DNA of 16,036 nt from Acidobacteriota bacterium (GCA_021780095.1 JAJXZK010000168.1:1-16036); one strand, 5' to 3'. Positions 1-6,963 are shown, counted from the stretch's first letter. Program-made: numbers and translations. The notes: generated by a model from the sequence alone, not told the origin.

Positions 1-1
1 T

Positions 2-1666
2 GATTTGGGTGCCCTGCATGGTTTGCAAACACTTTTGCAACTGGTTCAGTACGGGCCGAACGGATATTTCTGGCCGGATGTGACGATTACTGACAAGCCA
101 AGGTTCAAATGGCGCGGATTGATGATTGACTGCGGAAGGCATTTCGAGCCGGTGCCGGTACTGCTGCGCACGCTGGATGCGATGGAGGCAGTGAAACTGA
201 ATGTGCTTCACCTGCACCTGAGCGAGGACCAGGGATTTCGCGTGGAGAGCAAGCGATTCCCCAAGTTGCAGGAGATGGGTTCGGACGGTCTTTACTACAC
301 GCAGGATCAGATACGGGAGATTGTTGCGTACGCGCATGCACGTGGAATACGCGTAGTTCCGGAGTTCGATATTCCGGGGCACGCGACAAGCTGGCTCGTG
401 GGTTATCCGGAACTGGCGAGCGCGCCGGGGCCGTACCACGTTGAGCGGGTCTTTGGGATTCACGATGCGGCGATGGACCCGACGCGGGAGAGCACGTTCA
501 AGTTTCTAGACGAGTTTCTGGGCGAGATGACCGGGTTATTTCCCGACGCTTACATGCATATTGGAGGCGATGAAAATAAAGGGAAGCAGTGGCTGGCGAA
601 TCCGCAGATTCGAGAGTTCATGCAGGCGCACGGAATCAAAGATGCAGCCGCGCTGCAGGTCTATTTCAACCAGCGCATGCTGAAGATTCTGACGAAGTAT
701 CACAAGCACATGGTGGGCTGGGATGAAATTATGACGCCGGGACTGCCGAAGGACGTGGTGGTGCAGTCGTGGCGCGGAGCGGAGTCACTGGCGAAGGGTG
801 CGATGGAGGGCTATCAGGGAATTCTTTCGGCGCCGTATTATCTGGACGCGATGCATACGGCGGCATGGCACTATCTGGCCGATCCGATTCCGGCGGGCAC
901 TGAGCTGACACCAGAGCAACAAGAATTGATTCTTGGCGGCGAGGTGTGCATGTGGGGTGAGCAGATTTCGCCGAAGACGATTGATTCGCGCATCTGGCCG
1001 CGGACGGCGGCGATCGCGGAGCGACTCTGGTCGGCGGCGACGGTGCGCGACGTGCCGGATATGTATCGTAGACTCGCGGTGGAGAACGTGCGGCTGGATG
1101 CGCTGGGAATGGAGCAGATCTCCGGGCCAGAGCGAATGCAGCGGCAGTTGACAGGGCGGCAGAATACTACGGCGTTCAAGGTATTCACCTCCGTGATCGA
1201 GCCGGTGAGCTTCGGGGAACGCTACAACCTGCAGCATACTGACCAATTGACTCCGCTGGACGGCCTGGTGGACGCGGTGATTCCGGATCCTCCGGTGCGG
1301 CATGAGATGGCCGATGAGGTGCAGGCGCTGTTGAAGGATGCGCCGCATTTCGAGCGCGGCCGCGCTCGCCTTGAGCGCAGATTCAAGAGTTGGGAGCAGA
1401 CTTCCCCGGAGTCGGCCCTGCGAATGAAGGAGAAACCGCAGCTTGCACCTTACGCGGAGCAGGCCGCAGAGCTGGCGGAGTTTGGCGCACTGGGTACTGA
1501 AGCGCTGCACTATCTGGATGCTCCGAACGAGACGCCGAACGGCTGGCGGACTGCGGCGCTGCAGAAGATAGCCGCGGCGAAGAAAGAGAAGAGCCTGGTG
1601 CGGTTTGCGATTCTCGATCCACTGGAAGAGCTGGTGAGCGCAGTTCCCGCGGCGTCGGCGCAATGA
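2..1666 (+). CDS. Beta-N-acetylhexosaminidase, glycoside hydrolase family 20 (5' end outside window)
   Basis: The reading frame is open from the first bases, so the N-terminus lies upstream; the first in-frame start-like codon (TTG at 5) is inside the domain and not a real start. About 553 codons are visible. The opening GALHGLQTLLQLV is the end of the GH20 N-terminal domain. The catalytic TIM barrel follows, with the RGLMIDCGRHF strand near residue 37, HLHLSEDQGFR near 69, and the hallmark HIGGDE at 185-190, whose Asp-Glu pair is the polarising residue and general acid of the substrate-assisted mechanism. GWDE, SWRG and GGEVCMWGE downstream match later barrel strands. The enzyme would release terminal GlcNAc or GalNAc from chitin, peptidoglycan or glycan fragments; the family is usually exported, but the signal-peptide region is not visible. 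About 190 residues follow the barrel, with no recognised domain. It lies in the chromosomal flank, outside the mobile element. Confidence 0.93.
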   Translation, partial: DLGALHGLQTLLQLVQYGPNGYFWPDVTITDKPRFKWRGLMIDCGRHFEPVPVLLRTLDAMEAVKLNVLHLHLSEDQGFRVESKRFPKLQEMGSDGLYYTQDQIREIVAYAHARGIRVVPEFDIPGHATSWLVGYPELASAPGPYHVERVFGIHDAAMDPTRESTFKFLDEFLGEMTGLFPDAYMHIGGDENKGKQWLANPQIREFMQAHGIKDAAALQVYFNQRMLKILTKYHKHMVGWDEIMTPGLPKDVVVQSWRGAESLAKGAMEGYQGILSAPYYLDAMHTAAWHYLADPIPAGTELTPEQQELILGGEVCMWGEQISPKTIDSRIWPRTAAIAERLWSAATVRDVPDMYRRLAVENVRLDALGMEQISGPERMQRQLTGRQNTTAFKVFTSVIEPVSFGERYNLQHTDQLTPLDGLVDAVIPDPPVRHEMADEVQALLKDAPHFERGRARLERRFKSWEQTSPESALRMKEKPQLAPYAEQAAELAEFGALGTEALHYLDAPNETPNGWRTAALQKIAAAKKEKSLVRFAILDPLEELVSAVPAASAQ

Positions 1667-1703
1667 GGTTTCTCTCATTCGGGATTTACATTCTGGGAAC
1701 GCA

Positions 1704-1960
1704 TTGCTGCTGAAATTGGCAAGTGCAAAAGAACCAGATATCAAATTGGCTTGCGGGCCGGGATTGCTCCGCATCGCGGCGGATGCGCGAAGGCTATTGG
1801 ATGCAGGAAATTGGAAGGCAGCGGAGGAACGGTGTTTGCCGGTGCTGCGTGAAGATGCGCGCTGTGACAATGCGCTGAATCTGCTGGGATGCGTCTTGTT
1901 CGCGACCAGGCGCACGGAAGCGGAAGCGAACCTGGTTCGTTACGCCCGAAGGCCCTCTGT
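1704..1960 (+). pseudogene. Truncated TPR-like protein fragment
   Basis: The frame opening at TTG 1704 encodes an alpha-helical stretch resembling one and a half tetratricopeptide repeats: ADARRLLDAGNWKAAEERCL, then DNALNLLGCVLFATRR and EAEANL. TPR proteins are protein-protein interaction scaffolds. After about codon 75 the composition changes abruptly to Arg/Trp/Leu-rich sequence with no repeat pattern, although the frame stays open to 2288 by chance. The likely reading is a 5' fragment whose remainder was lost to an insertion or deletion. No convincing ribosome binding site precedes it, so the true start may differ. The 3' boundary given here is approximate. What the intact protein did cannot be said. 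Confidence 0.4.
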
Positions 1961-1977
1961 TGTCTATGAAACCAGAC

Positions 1978-2080
1978 TGTGGCGGGGTGGACTACTTTTA
2001 CTGCGCCCCGTTACGACGCTCCGGCAGTGTAACGGGGTCTACTTTTGCTTCGGTGTGTACAGGGGCAGATGGTGCCCCTG
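1978..2080. other. Hairpin-rich segment, possible insertion-sequence end remnant
   Basis: Two strong hairpins lie side by side. Arms ccccgttac (2006-2014) and gtaacgggg (2029-2037) form a perfect 9-bp stem. Arms caggggca (2060-2067) and tgcccctg (2073-2080) form a perfect 8-bp stem with a 5-nt loop. The phrases GGGGTGGACTACTTTTAC and GGGGTCTACTTTTGC are near-repeats about 50 bp apart; multiple terminal repeats starting with TGT resemble ends of IS21-type elements, but no transposase is present. The segment begins about where the TPR-like coding signal is lost. Family assignment is a guess. Confidence 0.3.
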
Positions 2081-2266
2081 CACGCGCCTGGTATCAGCAT
2101 CTGAGTCGGGTCATTCGCTCAAATGCATAGAAACTCCTGGATGGGGTCTTCGCGGAGTCGTCAGGAAAGCCCGAAAATGGGGCTGGGGCGCGTACTGTCG
2201 TTACCGTAGCGTTACCAGATTAGGAATTGAGAGAAGGTCGATTCGATTTAACTACTTGATTCTATT
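2081..2266. other. Non-coding stretch left of the attachment site
   Basis: No coding frame with a family resemblance is visible on either strand and no tRNA-like or regulatory structure was recognised. This is chromosomal DNA lying just downstream of the original tRNA-Glu gene, or old insertion debris. Confidence 0.4.
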
Positions 2267-2310
2267 TGGCGTCCCCGACGGGATTTGAACCCGTGTTATC
2301 GCCGTGAAAG
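2267..2310 (-). repeat. attL candidate: 3' fragment of tRNA-Glu(UUC)
   Basis: Read on the minus strand, this segment carries the anticodon loop CTTTCAC (complement of 2304-2310; anticodon TTC), the 3' anticodon-stem strand GGCGA, the variable region, a perfect T-arm (complement of 2278-2294, 5-bp stem, loop TTCAAAT), the acceptor 3' strand CGGGGAC, discriminator G, and encoded CCA at 2269-2267. The 5' half is missing: the bases 5' of the loop do not pair with GGCGA, and no GTCCCCG acceptor strand lies nearby. A 3' tRNA fragment of this kind is what a tyrosine recombinase leaves at the element end opposite the reconstituted tRNA. Orientation puts the chromosome to the left and the element to the right. 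Confidence 0.85.
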
Positions 2311-2392
2311 TGGTCGCCTGTCTGGTAACTTATTGAAACTAGACGGCACGGATGGCACAGTAAGACACTTTCAGGCACAGTTGGAGCGGGTA

Positions 2393-2414
2393 ATCGGACC
2401 ATTATCGGACCATG
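2393..2414. promoter_or_regulatory. Two 11-bp-spaced direct repeats before the HTH gene
   Basis: ATCGGACCAT occurs at 2393-2402 and 2404-2413, one helical turn apart, and a third partial ATCG begins at 2415. The second copy covers the ATG at 2412. An 11-bp-period array immediately before a DNA-binding-protein gene suggests an autoregulatory operator. StbA of R388 also binds short direct repeats upstream of its operon. Integrase arm sites are an alternative, because the attachment site is only 80 bp away. Confidence 0.45.
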
Positions 2415-2441
2415 ATCGAAAGTGCTCTGGAGCCATTGAAC

Positions 2442-2822
2442 ATGGAACCAGTGCTTCAATCCATTCTCGAATCGCTTCCACCAAAATCCCCACGCTCAAA
2501 ACTTGAGCCGCACCGCGAACTGATCCGGGAACTGCGCCGCAAGGGGCGGACCTACCGCGAAGTCGCCCAGCTATTCCGTGAGCGCCTGGGGTTGTATGTC
2601 GCGCCCAGCACGCTCCATTCGTTCGTGAAGGTGCGCGCGAAGCATCGTAAGCGCACGCAGTTCGAGTTGCCACCGCTCGAATCAGTGAATGCGCAATCGG
2701 CAGGATTCGCCTCCATCGCTGCTCTCAAGACAAAACCGCTTCTTCAGAAGCCGAAATCGGCGCGCTTCGTCTTCCGGGAAAATGAGCCACTAACCTTGAC
2801 CGCCACTGGGGGTGAACAATGA
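2442..2822 (+). CDS. Small HTH protein, StbA/TraK-like position (first gene of stb-like operon)
   Basis: About 126 residues. A basic segment (SKLEPHRELIRELRRKGRTY, then REVAQLFRERLGLYVAPSTLHSFVK) reads as a helix-turn-helix of the type found in small DNA-binding proteins upstream of ParA-like genes on conjugative plasmids. The C-terminal half is Ala/Pro/Lys-rich with no recognised fold. I chose ATG 2442 because GGAG lies 9 nt upstream; an upstream in-frame ATG at 2412 (10 residues more) lacks a ribosome binding site and sits inside a direct repeat. The stop overlaps the next start as ATGA, so translation is coupled. By position it corresponds to StbA (R388) or TraK (RP4), proteins that bind near oriT or promoter repeats. 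Homology to either is inferred from layout and HTH character. Confidence 0.75.
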   Translation: MEPVLQSILESLPPKSPRSKLEPHRELIRELRRKGRTYREVAQLFRERLGLYVAPSTLHSFVKVRAKHRKRTQFELPPLESVNAQSAGFASIAALKTKPLLQKPKSARFVFRENEPLTLTATGGEQ

Positions 2823-3544
2823 CGGAGTTTTCAAAGCGCGTCGTCTTTACCATGGGCGGCAAAGGTGGCGTCGGCAAAACCGGCGTTGTGGTCGCCCTCG
2901 CCGAATGGTTTCAGGCCAACGAGATTCCCGTCACCCTTCTCGATCTCGATACCGAGAACAAGGCGCGTGGATCTCTGAAGCACTTTTTCAACGGGACCGT
3001 CACCAAGGTCGATGTTCATACCCCAGCGGGTTTGGATGCCTTTGTCGATCGCCTCGACGGCGGCACTCCGATCATCCTCGCCGATATGGGAGCTGGTGCC
3101 GGCCAAGTTGCCGCAGGCTGGTTCGACTCGATGTATGAGGATGTCGCGGCGACCGGCGTCCGATTTACGGCGGTAGGCATCGTAACGCCGGACCCTGCCA
3201 GCGTCGAGAGTGTGCTGGCGTGGGCGAATCGACTGCAGGATCGGGTGGAGTATGTCGTCGTCGAGAACGCGACGAGTGCGCTGGCGGATTTCACATACTG
3301 GCGTTCAACGAAACAGGCCAATCAGTTCCGTCAAGCCTTCGCGCCAGCCATTCTGCAGATGGAGTTTCGTCTGGCCGAACTCGAAAATCCTCTCCGGCAG
3401 CACGGCATTCAACTCGGTCAGGTCGCAGACCGCAAGACGATGGTCGATGAACTCAAAAGAGCATCGCTCGTGATGCGCGCGCAGAGCTACCGACGGCGGC
3501 TTTTTTCCGAATTCGACCGTGCAAAGGAGGCGTTCCTGCCATGA
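2819..3544 (+). CDS. ParA/MinD-type ATPase, StbB/TraL-like
   Basis: 241 residues. The N-terminus has a deviant Walker A motif GGKGGVGKT at 13-21, with the signature second lysine at K15. LLDLDTENKARG (40-51) is the switch region, and IILADMGAG (85-93) is the Walker B-like strand. Proteins of this class dimerise on ATP and use hydrolysis to position DNA or protein cargo. In R388 StbB and in RP4 TraL a ParA-like ATPase of similar size is the middle gene of a small operon near the transfer genes, the same arrangement as here. It overlaps its upstream neighbour by 4 nt and its downstream neighbour by 4 nt, and GGGGGTG precedes the start. A chromosome-partition role is less likely, as no ParB is adjacent. 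The likely job is element maintenance or transfer support. Confidence 0.9.
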   Translation: MTEFSKRVVFTMGGKGGVGKTGVVVALAEWFQANEIPVTLLDLDTENKARGSLKHFFNGTVTKVDVHTPAGLDAFVDRLDGGTPIILADMGAGAGQVAAGWFDSMYEDVAATGVRFTAVGIVTPDPASVESVLAWANRLQDRVEYVVVENATSALADFTYWRSTKQANQFRQAFAPAILQMEFRLAELENPLRQHGIQLGQVADRKTMVDELKRASLVMRAQSYRRRLFSEFDRAKEAFLP

Positions 3545-4374
3545 GCACCGCGTCACCCCCACAGAACCTCGAAATCGATTTGGTGGGAGAGCCGACGATG
3601 TTCGACTCTCTCGCTCGGCTTGTGCCTGACGAACTCCAGACCGCCTACTATCGCGTCCTCGCCCATACCCGGACTCTCAGTCCGGATGATGAAATGCTGC
3701 GCATCCTCGAAGCGATGGGTATTCTGGCGCTGCTCACGCGCCATACCCCGAAGGATATTGCGGACGAACGGGAACGGTTGCAGGGGTTGCTTGAGGCCCA
3801 TCAGCAACACTCACAGCAGGCCCAGCAGAACATGCTGGGCTATGTTCACGAACTGGAATCACGGCTCGCCGATCTGCCCAGCGAGATTGAAGCTGGCCTC
3901 GATCCAAAGCAGATTTCCAAGATGCTCGGTGAAAGCCTGCGCCAGCATTTTCTCCGCTTCGGCGTGCAGGACACTGTTAGCGCGCTGCAAACCACGAGTG
4001 CGGCCATGACCGGCGCACAGAAGGAACTCTCCGCCGCTCTGCGCGCATTGTCAGATTCGCATGGCGGTGTGGTTGCGCAAGTCGAGCGTGCCAACAATCG
4101 CATTGAGTATTCACTGGAGGGTCGGGCAAGAACAATGGATGCGCTCCTGCACGAGTGGAAGAGCGATCTGTTGCGCATTTGGATTCCCATGGTTGCCGGA
4201 GCTTGTATGCTGATCGGGCTGTTCGGTGGCATGGAGATTCAGGGCTGCCGCGACGCGCCTGCGGTTACACCATCGACTACAACGGCGGTGCCAGCAGCTT
4301 CGCCTGTGACTTCTCAAGCTCCGGCTAAAGATTCCCAGACACGCCAGGGGGCAAAGGTAAGGCAGCAAAAATGA
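3541..4374 (+). CDS. Coiled-coil membrane-anchored protein, StbC/TraM-like (third gene of operon)
   Basis: 277 residues. An N-terminal soluble part includes MGILALLTR near 59. A long Gln/Glu/Ala-rich helical region (about 75-210) contains several heptad-like stretches. A single hydrophobic segment LRIWIPMVAGACMLIGLFGG (211-230) looks like a membrane anchor, and a Pro/Thr/Ala-rich basic tail ends in KVRQQK. The start overlaps the ATPase stop (ATGA), with AAAGGAGG at 3523-3530. The place after a StbB/TraL-like ATPase and the helical-plus-TM layout resemble StbC or TraM, whose functions are poorly known; sequence homology is not claimed. Codons 172-219 have a decayed 90%-identical second copy at 6433-6578, so this gene family has been present at least twice in the history of this locus. 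Confidence 0.8.
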   Translation: MSTASPPQNLEIDLVGEPTMFDSLARLVPDELQTAYYRVLAHTRTLSPDDEMLRILEAMGILALLTRHTPKDIADERERLQGLLEAHQQHSQQAQQNMLGYVHELESRLADLPSEIEAGLDPKQISKMLGESLRQHFLRFGVQDTVSALQTTSAAMTGAQKELSAALRALSDSHGGVVAQVERANNRIEYSLEGRARTMDALLHEWKSDLLRIWIPMVAGACMLIGLFGGMEIQGCRDAPAVTPSTTTAVPAASPVTSQAPAKDSQTRQGAKVRQQK

Positions 4375-4402
4375 ATAGGTTAACCTCCATCGCATTCACT
4401 GT

Positions 4403-4447
4403 TCATGAGATGTCAGCTCATGAGTGGACATCTCATGAGTTGACAAC
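4403..4447. repeat. Three 15-bp repeats (TCATGAG...) with a 12-bp inverted repeat
   Basis: TCATGAG recurs at 4403, 4418 and 4433, exactly 15 bp apart; the 8-nt parts after each copy are also similar (atgtcagc, tggacatc, ttgacaac). The same bases give a perfect inverted repeat TCATGAGATGTC (4403-4414) / GACATCTCATGA (4427-4438). No T-run follows, so a simple terminator is not favoured. It lies between the stb-like operon and hipBA. Confidence 0.6.
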
Positions 4448-4471
4448 TTAGAGGTGTCCAAGCTTACAAAA

Positions 4472-4529
4472 ATTGATGTAAATATCAATATATGCTTGTA
4501 AAATACGATTTATTGATGTATATATCAAT
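4472..4529 (+). promoter_or_regulatory. hipBA promoter with two near-palindromic operator boxes
   Basis: ATTGATGTAAATATCAAT (4472-4489) and ATTGATGTATATATCAAT (4512-4529) are near-identical, near-palindromic boxes 40 bp apart. They flank a plausible promoter (TTGATG at 4474, TAAAAT at 4499, 19-bp spacer), so a repressor bound at both would cover the -35 box and the start region. Box 2 ends 2 bp before the hipB ATG, leaving no room for a Shine-Dalgarno sequence. HipB-type antitoxins are known to repress their own operon through such palindromes. Confidence 0.65.
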
Positions 4530-4531
4530 TC

Positions 4532-4786
4532 ATGAAGACACTTCAAGAACTCGGAGAAGCGGTGGCATCCGTGAGGCGGGAACTTCGGTTGAAACAGAAG
4601 GCCGTGGCCGAGCAGGCCGGTATCACGCCGGAATCGCTTCTGCGCTTTGAGCGCGGGCAAGTCTCAGAATTCGGCTCCCGGAAGCTCCTTGCTGTGCTCG
4701 CCGTGCTCGGCATGGAAGTCACATTTGTGAAAACCGGCATGTCTGGCTCGCTCGATGAACTCCGGCGGGAGCGCGGTGGCGCATGA
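4532..4786 (+). CDS. hipB: HipB-like antitoxin, XRE-type HTH
   Basis: 84 residues forming an XRE/Cro-type helix-turn-helix: ASVRRELRLKQKAVAEQAGI, then a turn and recognition helix TPESLLRFERGQ (about 32-43). HipB proteins dimerise, bind operator palindromes and hold HipA inactive. The start is fixed by the ATG just after the second operator box; there is no Shine-Dalgarno sequence, so initiation may be leaderless or weak. The stop overlaps the hipA start as ATGA, the usual antitoxin-first arrangement. The last residues (LDELRRERGGA) resemble the flexible tail by which antitoxins contact HipA or become degraded, though that is inference. Confidence 0.88.
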   Translation: MKTLQELGEAVASVRRELRLKQKAVAEQAGITPESLLRFERGQVSEFGSRKLLAVLAVLGMEVTFVKTGMSGSLDELRRERGGA

Positions 4787-6159
4787 AGCTCTCGGTCTAC
4801 GTGCTCGGTCGTGAAGTTGCCGTTCTGGAATCGGCCGGCGACTTCAAATGCGTCCTCACCTATTTGCCGAACACAGCCGTCGAGGACTTCGTCTCACTGA
4901 CGATGCCTGTCCGCACGGAGTCATGGGTCTGGGATGATCAGCTTCCTCCCATATTCCAGATGAACCTGCCGGAGGGCTATCTGCTGCAAGTGCTGCAGGA
5001 GCAGTTTGGCCCTCACATCGGCGCCAGCCCACTGGCGCTCTTATCGGTCGTGGGCAGAAACATGGTGGGTCGCATCCAGGTAGCCGCCCACGGTGCGCAA
5101 TTGGAGGAGCCAGCAAAGCCCGTTGAAGTTGCAGACCTGCTGCAGGGTGATAACTCGGAAGAGGCATTTGCAGAATTGGTCAGACAGCACGCAACCAGCG
5201 GTGTCTCCGGCGTGCTTCCGAAGTTTCTGGATGCGCAGGAAGAGACCCAAAAAGAAGCCCCGGCCACTGGGAGGCGGCTTGGCCCGCATCAGAAAGCAAC
5301 TCTGCTGACTCGCCGGCACATCATTAAAGGTTCTTCCGGCAGGCTACCGTTCGCCGCACTGAATGAGCATCTCTGCATGGAGGTGTTGGCCAAAGTGCTC
5401 CCCAGTGCAAAAACAGAGTTGTCGCGGGACGGCAATGCTCTCGTCGTCCATCGCTTTGATGTGAACGACGAAGGGCAGCCGCTGTGGGGGATGGAAGACT
5501 TCTGCGCTCTGCTGGGCCTGCGTCCTGCGCAGAAGTATGAGACCACATGGGAGCGAATAGCGCGTGCCGTTCGCGATCACGTCCCCGGCAATCGTCAGTA
5601 CGAAACCTTCCAGCACCTGGCGGCAATCCTGTTGCTAACGTATGCACTGCGCAATGCGGACTGTCACGCGAAGAATATCGCTCTGCTGTACACAGCCCGA
5701 ACGGATGTACACCTCTCGCCTGCCTACGACTTTCTCACTACGAGCGTGTACGCGGGCTACCAAAACAATCCTCCGGGGATTTCCTTCGGCGGCAAAAAGA
5801 CGTGGACGCCGGGAAAGAACCTGTCGAAGTTCATCGCCGCAACCTTCGGCATACCCCTTCGCGAACAATCCGAAATGGTCGAGCGCATCAGCGATTCAGT
5901 CGCGGATATTGTTCCTCTGGTCCGAAGCAAAATGTCAGATCTTCCGGAGTTCAAGGAAACGGGCAAACGGATGCTGCTTGCTTGGCAAGAGGGTGTAAAC
6001 GGCCTGCGTGATCGCCGCGTTTATTCCGTTGGAGACTGGCCGGCCGGCAAAGTCTTCGAGGGAATCTCCGATGTGCCGCGGCTTGAATCACGGCGATCAG
6101 CGGCCGGACGTTCTCCCTTGCTTGGTAGTCGATCAAGTTCGCGACGGAAAAAGCCCTGA
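4783..6159 (+). CDS. hipA: HipA-like serine/threonine kinase toxin
   Basis: 458 residues, close to the 440 of E. coli HipA. Visible family features: an N-terminal beta-rich domain, SGVLPK (142-147) matching the loop that holds the regulatory serine or nucleotide-binding segment, HIIKG (179-183) with the ATP-binding lysine, VHRFD (222-226), MEDFCALLGL (237-246), the catalytic loop NADCHAKN (291-298) with D293 as the base, and the metal-binding AYDF (314-317). E. coli HipA inactivates glutamyl-tRNA synthetase by phosphorylation and causes growth arrest; relatives target other synthetases, so the target here is unknown. All catalytic residues look intact, so the toxin is probably active and kept in check by HipB. 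In a mobile element such a pair would favour retention. The last 45 residues are a basic Ser/Arg-rich extension beyond the conserved core. Confidence 0.93.
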   Translation: MKLSVYVLGREVAVLESAGDFKCVLTYLPNTAVEDFVSLTMPVRTESWVWDDQLPPIFQMNLPEGYLLQVLQEQFGPHIGASPLALLSVVGRNMVGRIQVAAHGAQLEEPAKPVEVADLLQGDNSEEAFAELVRQHATSGVSGVLPKFLDAQEETQKEAPATGRRLGPHQKATLLTRRHIIKGSSGRLPFAALNEHLCMEVLAKVLPSAKTELSRDGNALVVHRFDVNDEGQPLWGMEDFCALLGLRPAQKYETTWERIARAVRDHVPGNRQYETFQHLAAILLLTYALRNADCHAKNIALLYTARTDVHLSPAYDFLTTSVYAGYQNNPPGISFGGKKTWTPGKNLSKFIAATFGIPLREQSEMVERISDSVADIVPLVRSKMSDLPEFKETGKRMLLAWQEGVNGLRDRRVYSVGDWPAGKVFEGISDVPRLESRRSAAGRSPLLGSRSSSRRKKP

Positions 6160-6432
6160 TCTGCCATGCTCTCAGGCGCCTGTTCAACGGAGATTGCCAG
6201 CCTGCCCGAGGTTCGCTGTCGGAACAATGGGAGTTAGATTCTTTTGACGTAAGATGCTCCTCTCGCGAACCGAAACAACTTGCTGTTGAATGGGCGGAAC
6301 GGTTATATCTCGTTTCGGGACCTGAGGTGCCCGGCTGATCATAGCAACGCAATTAAGATGGAGGCGAACAGTCATTGTTGTCCGACTTACTAGTGCTTAA
6401 TAACGAGTTGACCGCTATGTATGCGCTCTCCG
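6160..6432. other. Intergenic stretch with no recognised feature
   Basis: No family-like reading frame, tRNA or strong terminator is visible after hipA. A weak 7-bp inverted pair (ccgaaac / gtttcgg, around 6269 and 6312) is within chance expectation. Confidence 0.5.
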
Positions 6433-6636
6433 GATTCGCATGGCGGTGTGGTTGCGCAAGTGGAGCGCGCCAATAATCGGATTGAGTATTCACTGGAGAG
6501 CCGGGCAAAAAGAATGGATGCGCTCCCGCATGAGTGGAAGAGCGATCTGATGCGAATATGGATTCCCATGGTGGCCGGTGTCAAGGGCGGAGTGAAAGGG
6601 AGCCACTGGGGCGGAGTAAAAAGTAAAAAGCCGTAG
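6433..6636 (+). pseudogene. Decayed fragment of a second StbC/TraM-like gene
   Basis: 6433-6578 aligns without gaps to 4054-4199 of the intact third operon gene: 132 of 146 bases match by my count, and homology stops sharply at both ends. It encodes DSHGGVVAQVERANNRIEYS through WIPMVAG, then runs into unrelated sequence (VKGGVKGSHWGGVKSKKP) before a stop at 6634-6636. Only the end of the coiled coil and the first half of the membrane segment remain, so it is not functional as such. Nine of 14 differences fall at third codon positions and eight codon changes are silent, which indicates divergence under protein selection before truncation. It is therefore more likely a remnant of a related element than a recent duplication. 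Confidence 0.85.
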
Positions 6637-6762
6637 TGAGTTGGCGTCGCTCGGCCCGCGGGCTGCACCCCAGCATAGCTCGTTTCCGTTCCGATTAAAT
6701 AACGCCTTAACACGCGAAGTTACTTATTCTACTAGGTCATAGATTGCCATCACAGAATTGTC

Positions 6763-6792
6763 TTGACAAAATCTCTCCGATCTCTGTATCCG
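6763..6792 (+). promoter_or_regulatory. Candidate promoter for the secreted-protein pair
   Basis: A consensus -35 TTGACA (6763-6768) is followed after 18 bp by TATCCG (6787-6792), a weak -10 preceded by TG. It would give a leader of roughly 165 nt before the ATG at 6964. Only the -35 box is convincing. Confidence 0.35.
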
Positions 6793-6963
6793 TATTGCTG
6801 GTCCACAAACATACAAGACCCACGTCCTGTAAGAATTGACGGCCGTTCGACCCCCTATTCCCGATCTGCCAATGCACTCGAACTTTCGTTCTGGGCGGCG
6901 CGATGCCGATTCCAGAGTACGGAAACCGCAGATGCCTCGGTTAGATCGGGCAAGGAGGATGCA

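Noticed and set aside
1662..1679. Short AATGAG/CTCATT hairpin at the hexosaminidase stop as terminator
   Set aside because: Only 6 bp, AT-rich and without a following T-run.
785..1915. Long minus-strand open frame (376 codons) antisense to the hexosaminidase gene
   Set aside because: Arg/His/Leu-rich with no domain; a shadow of a GC-rich coding gene on the other strand.
2267..2340. A complete functional tRNA-Glu on the minus strand
   Set aside because: The 5' acceptor strand, D-arm and 5' anticodon stem are absent; only the 3' half is present.
6576..6587. 12-base match CGGTGTCAAGGG shared with the palindrome arm at 14875-14886, at the breakpoint of the stb-like fragment
   Set aside because: Several 12-base repeats are expected by chance in 16 kb of GC-rich DNA, and the match does not extend.
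6763..6963. Upstream extension of the secreted-protein gene to the TTG at 6763
   Set aside because: No signal peptide at that end, no ribosome binding site, and AAGGAGG with the signal peptide fix the start at 6964.
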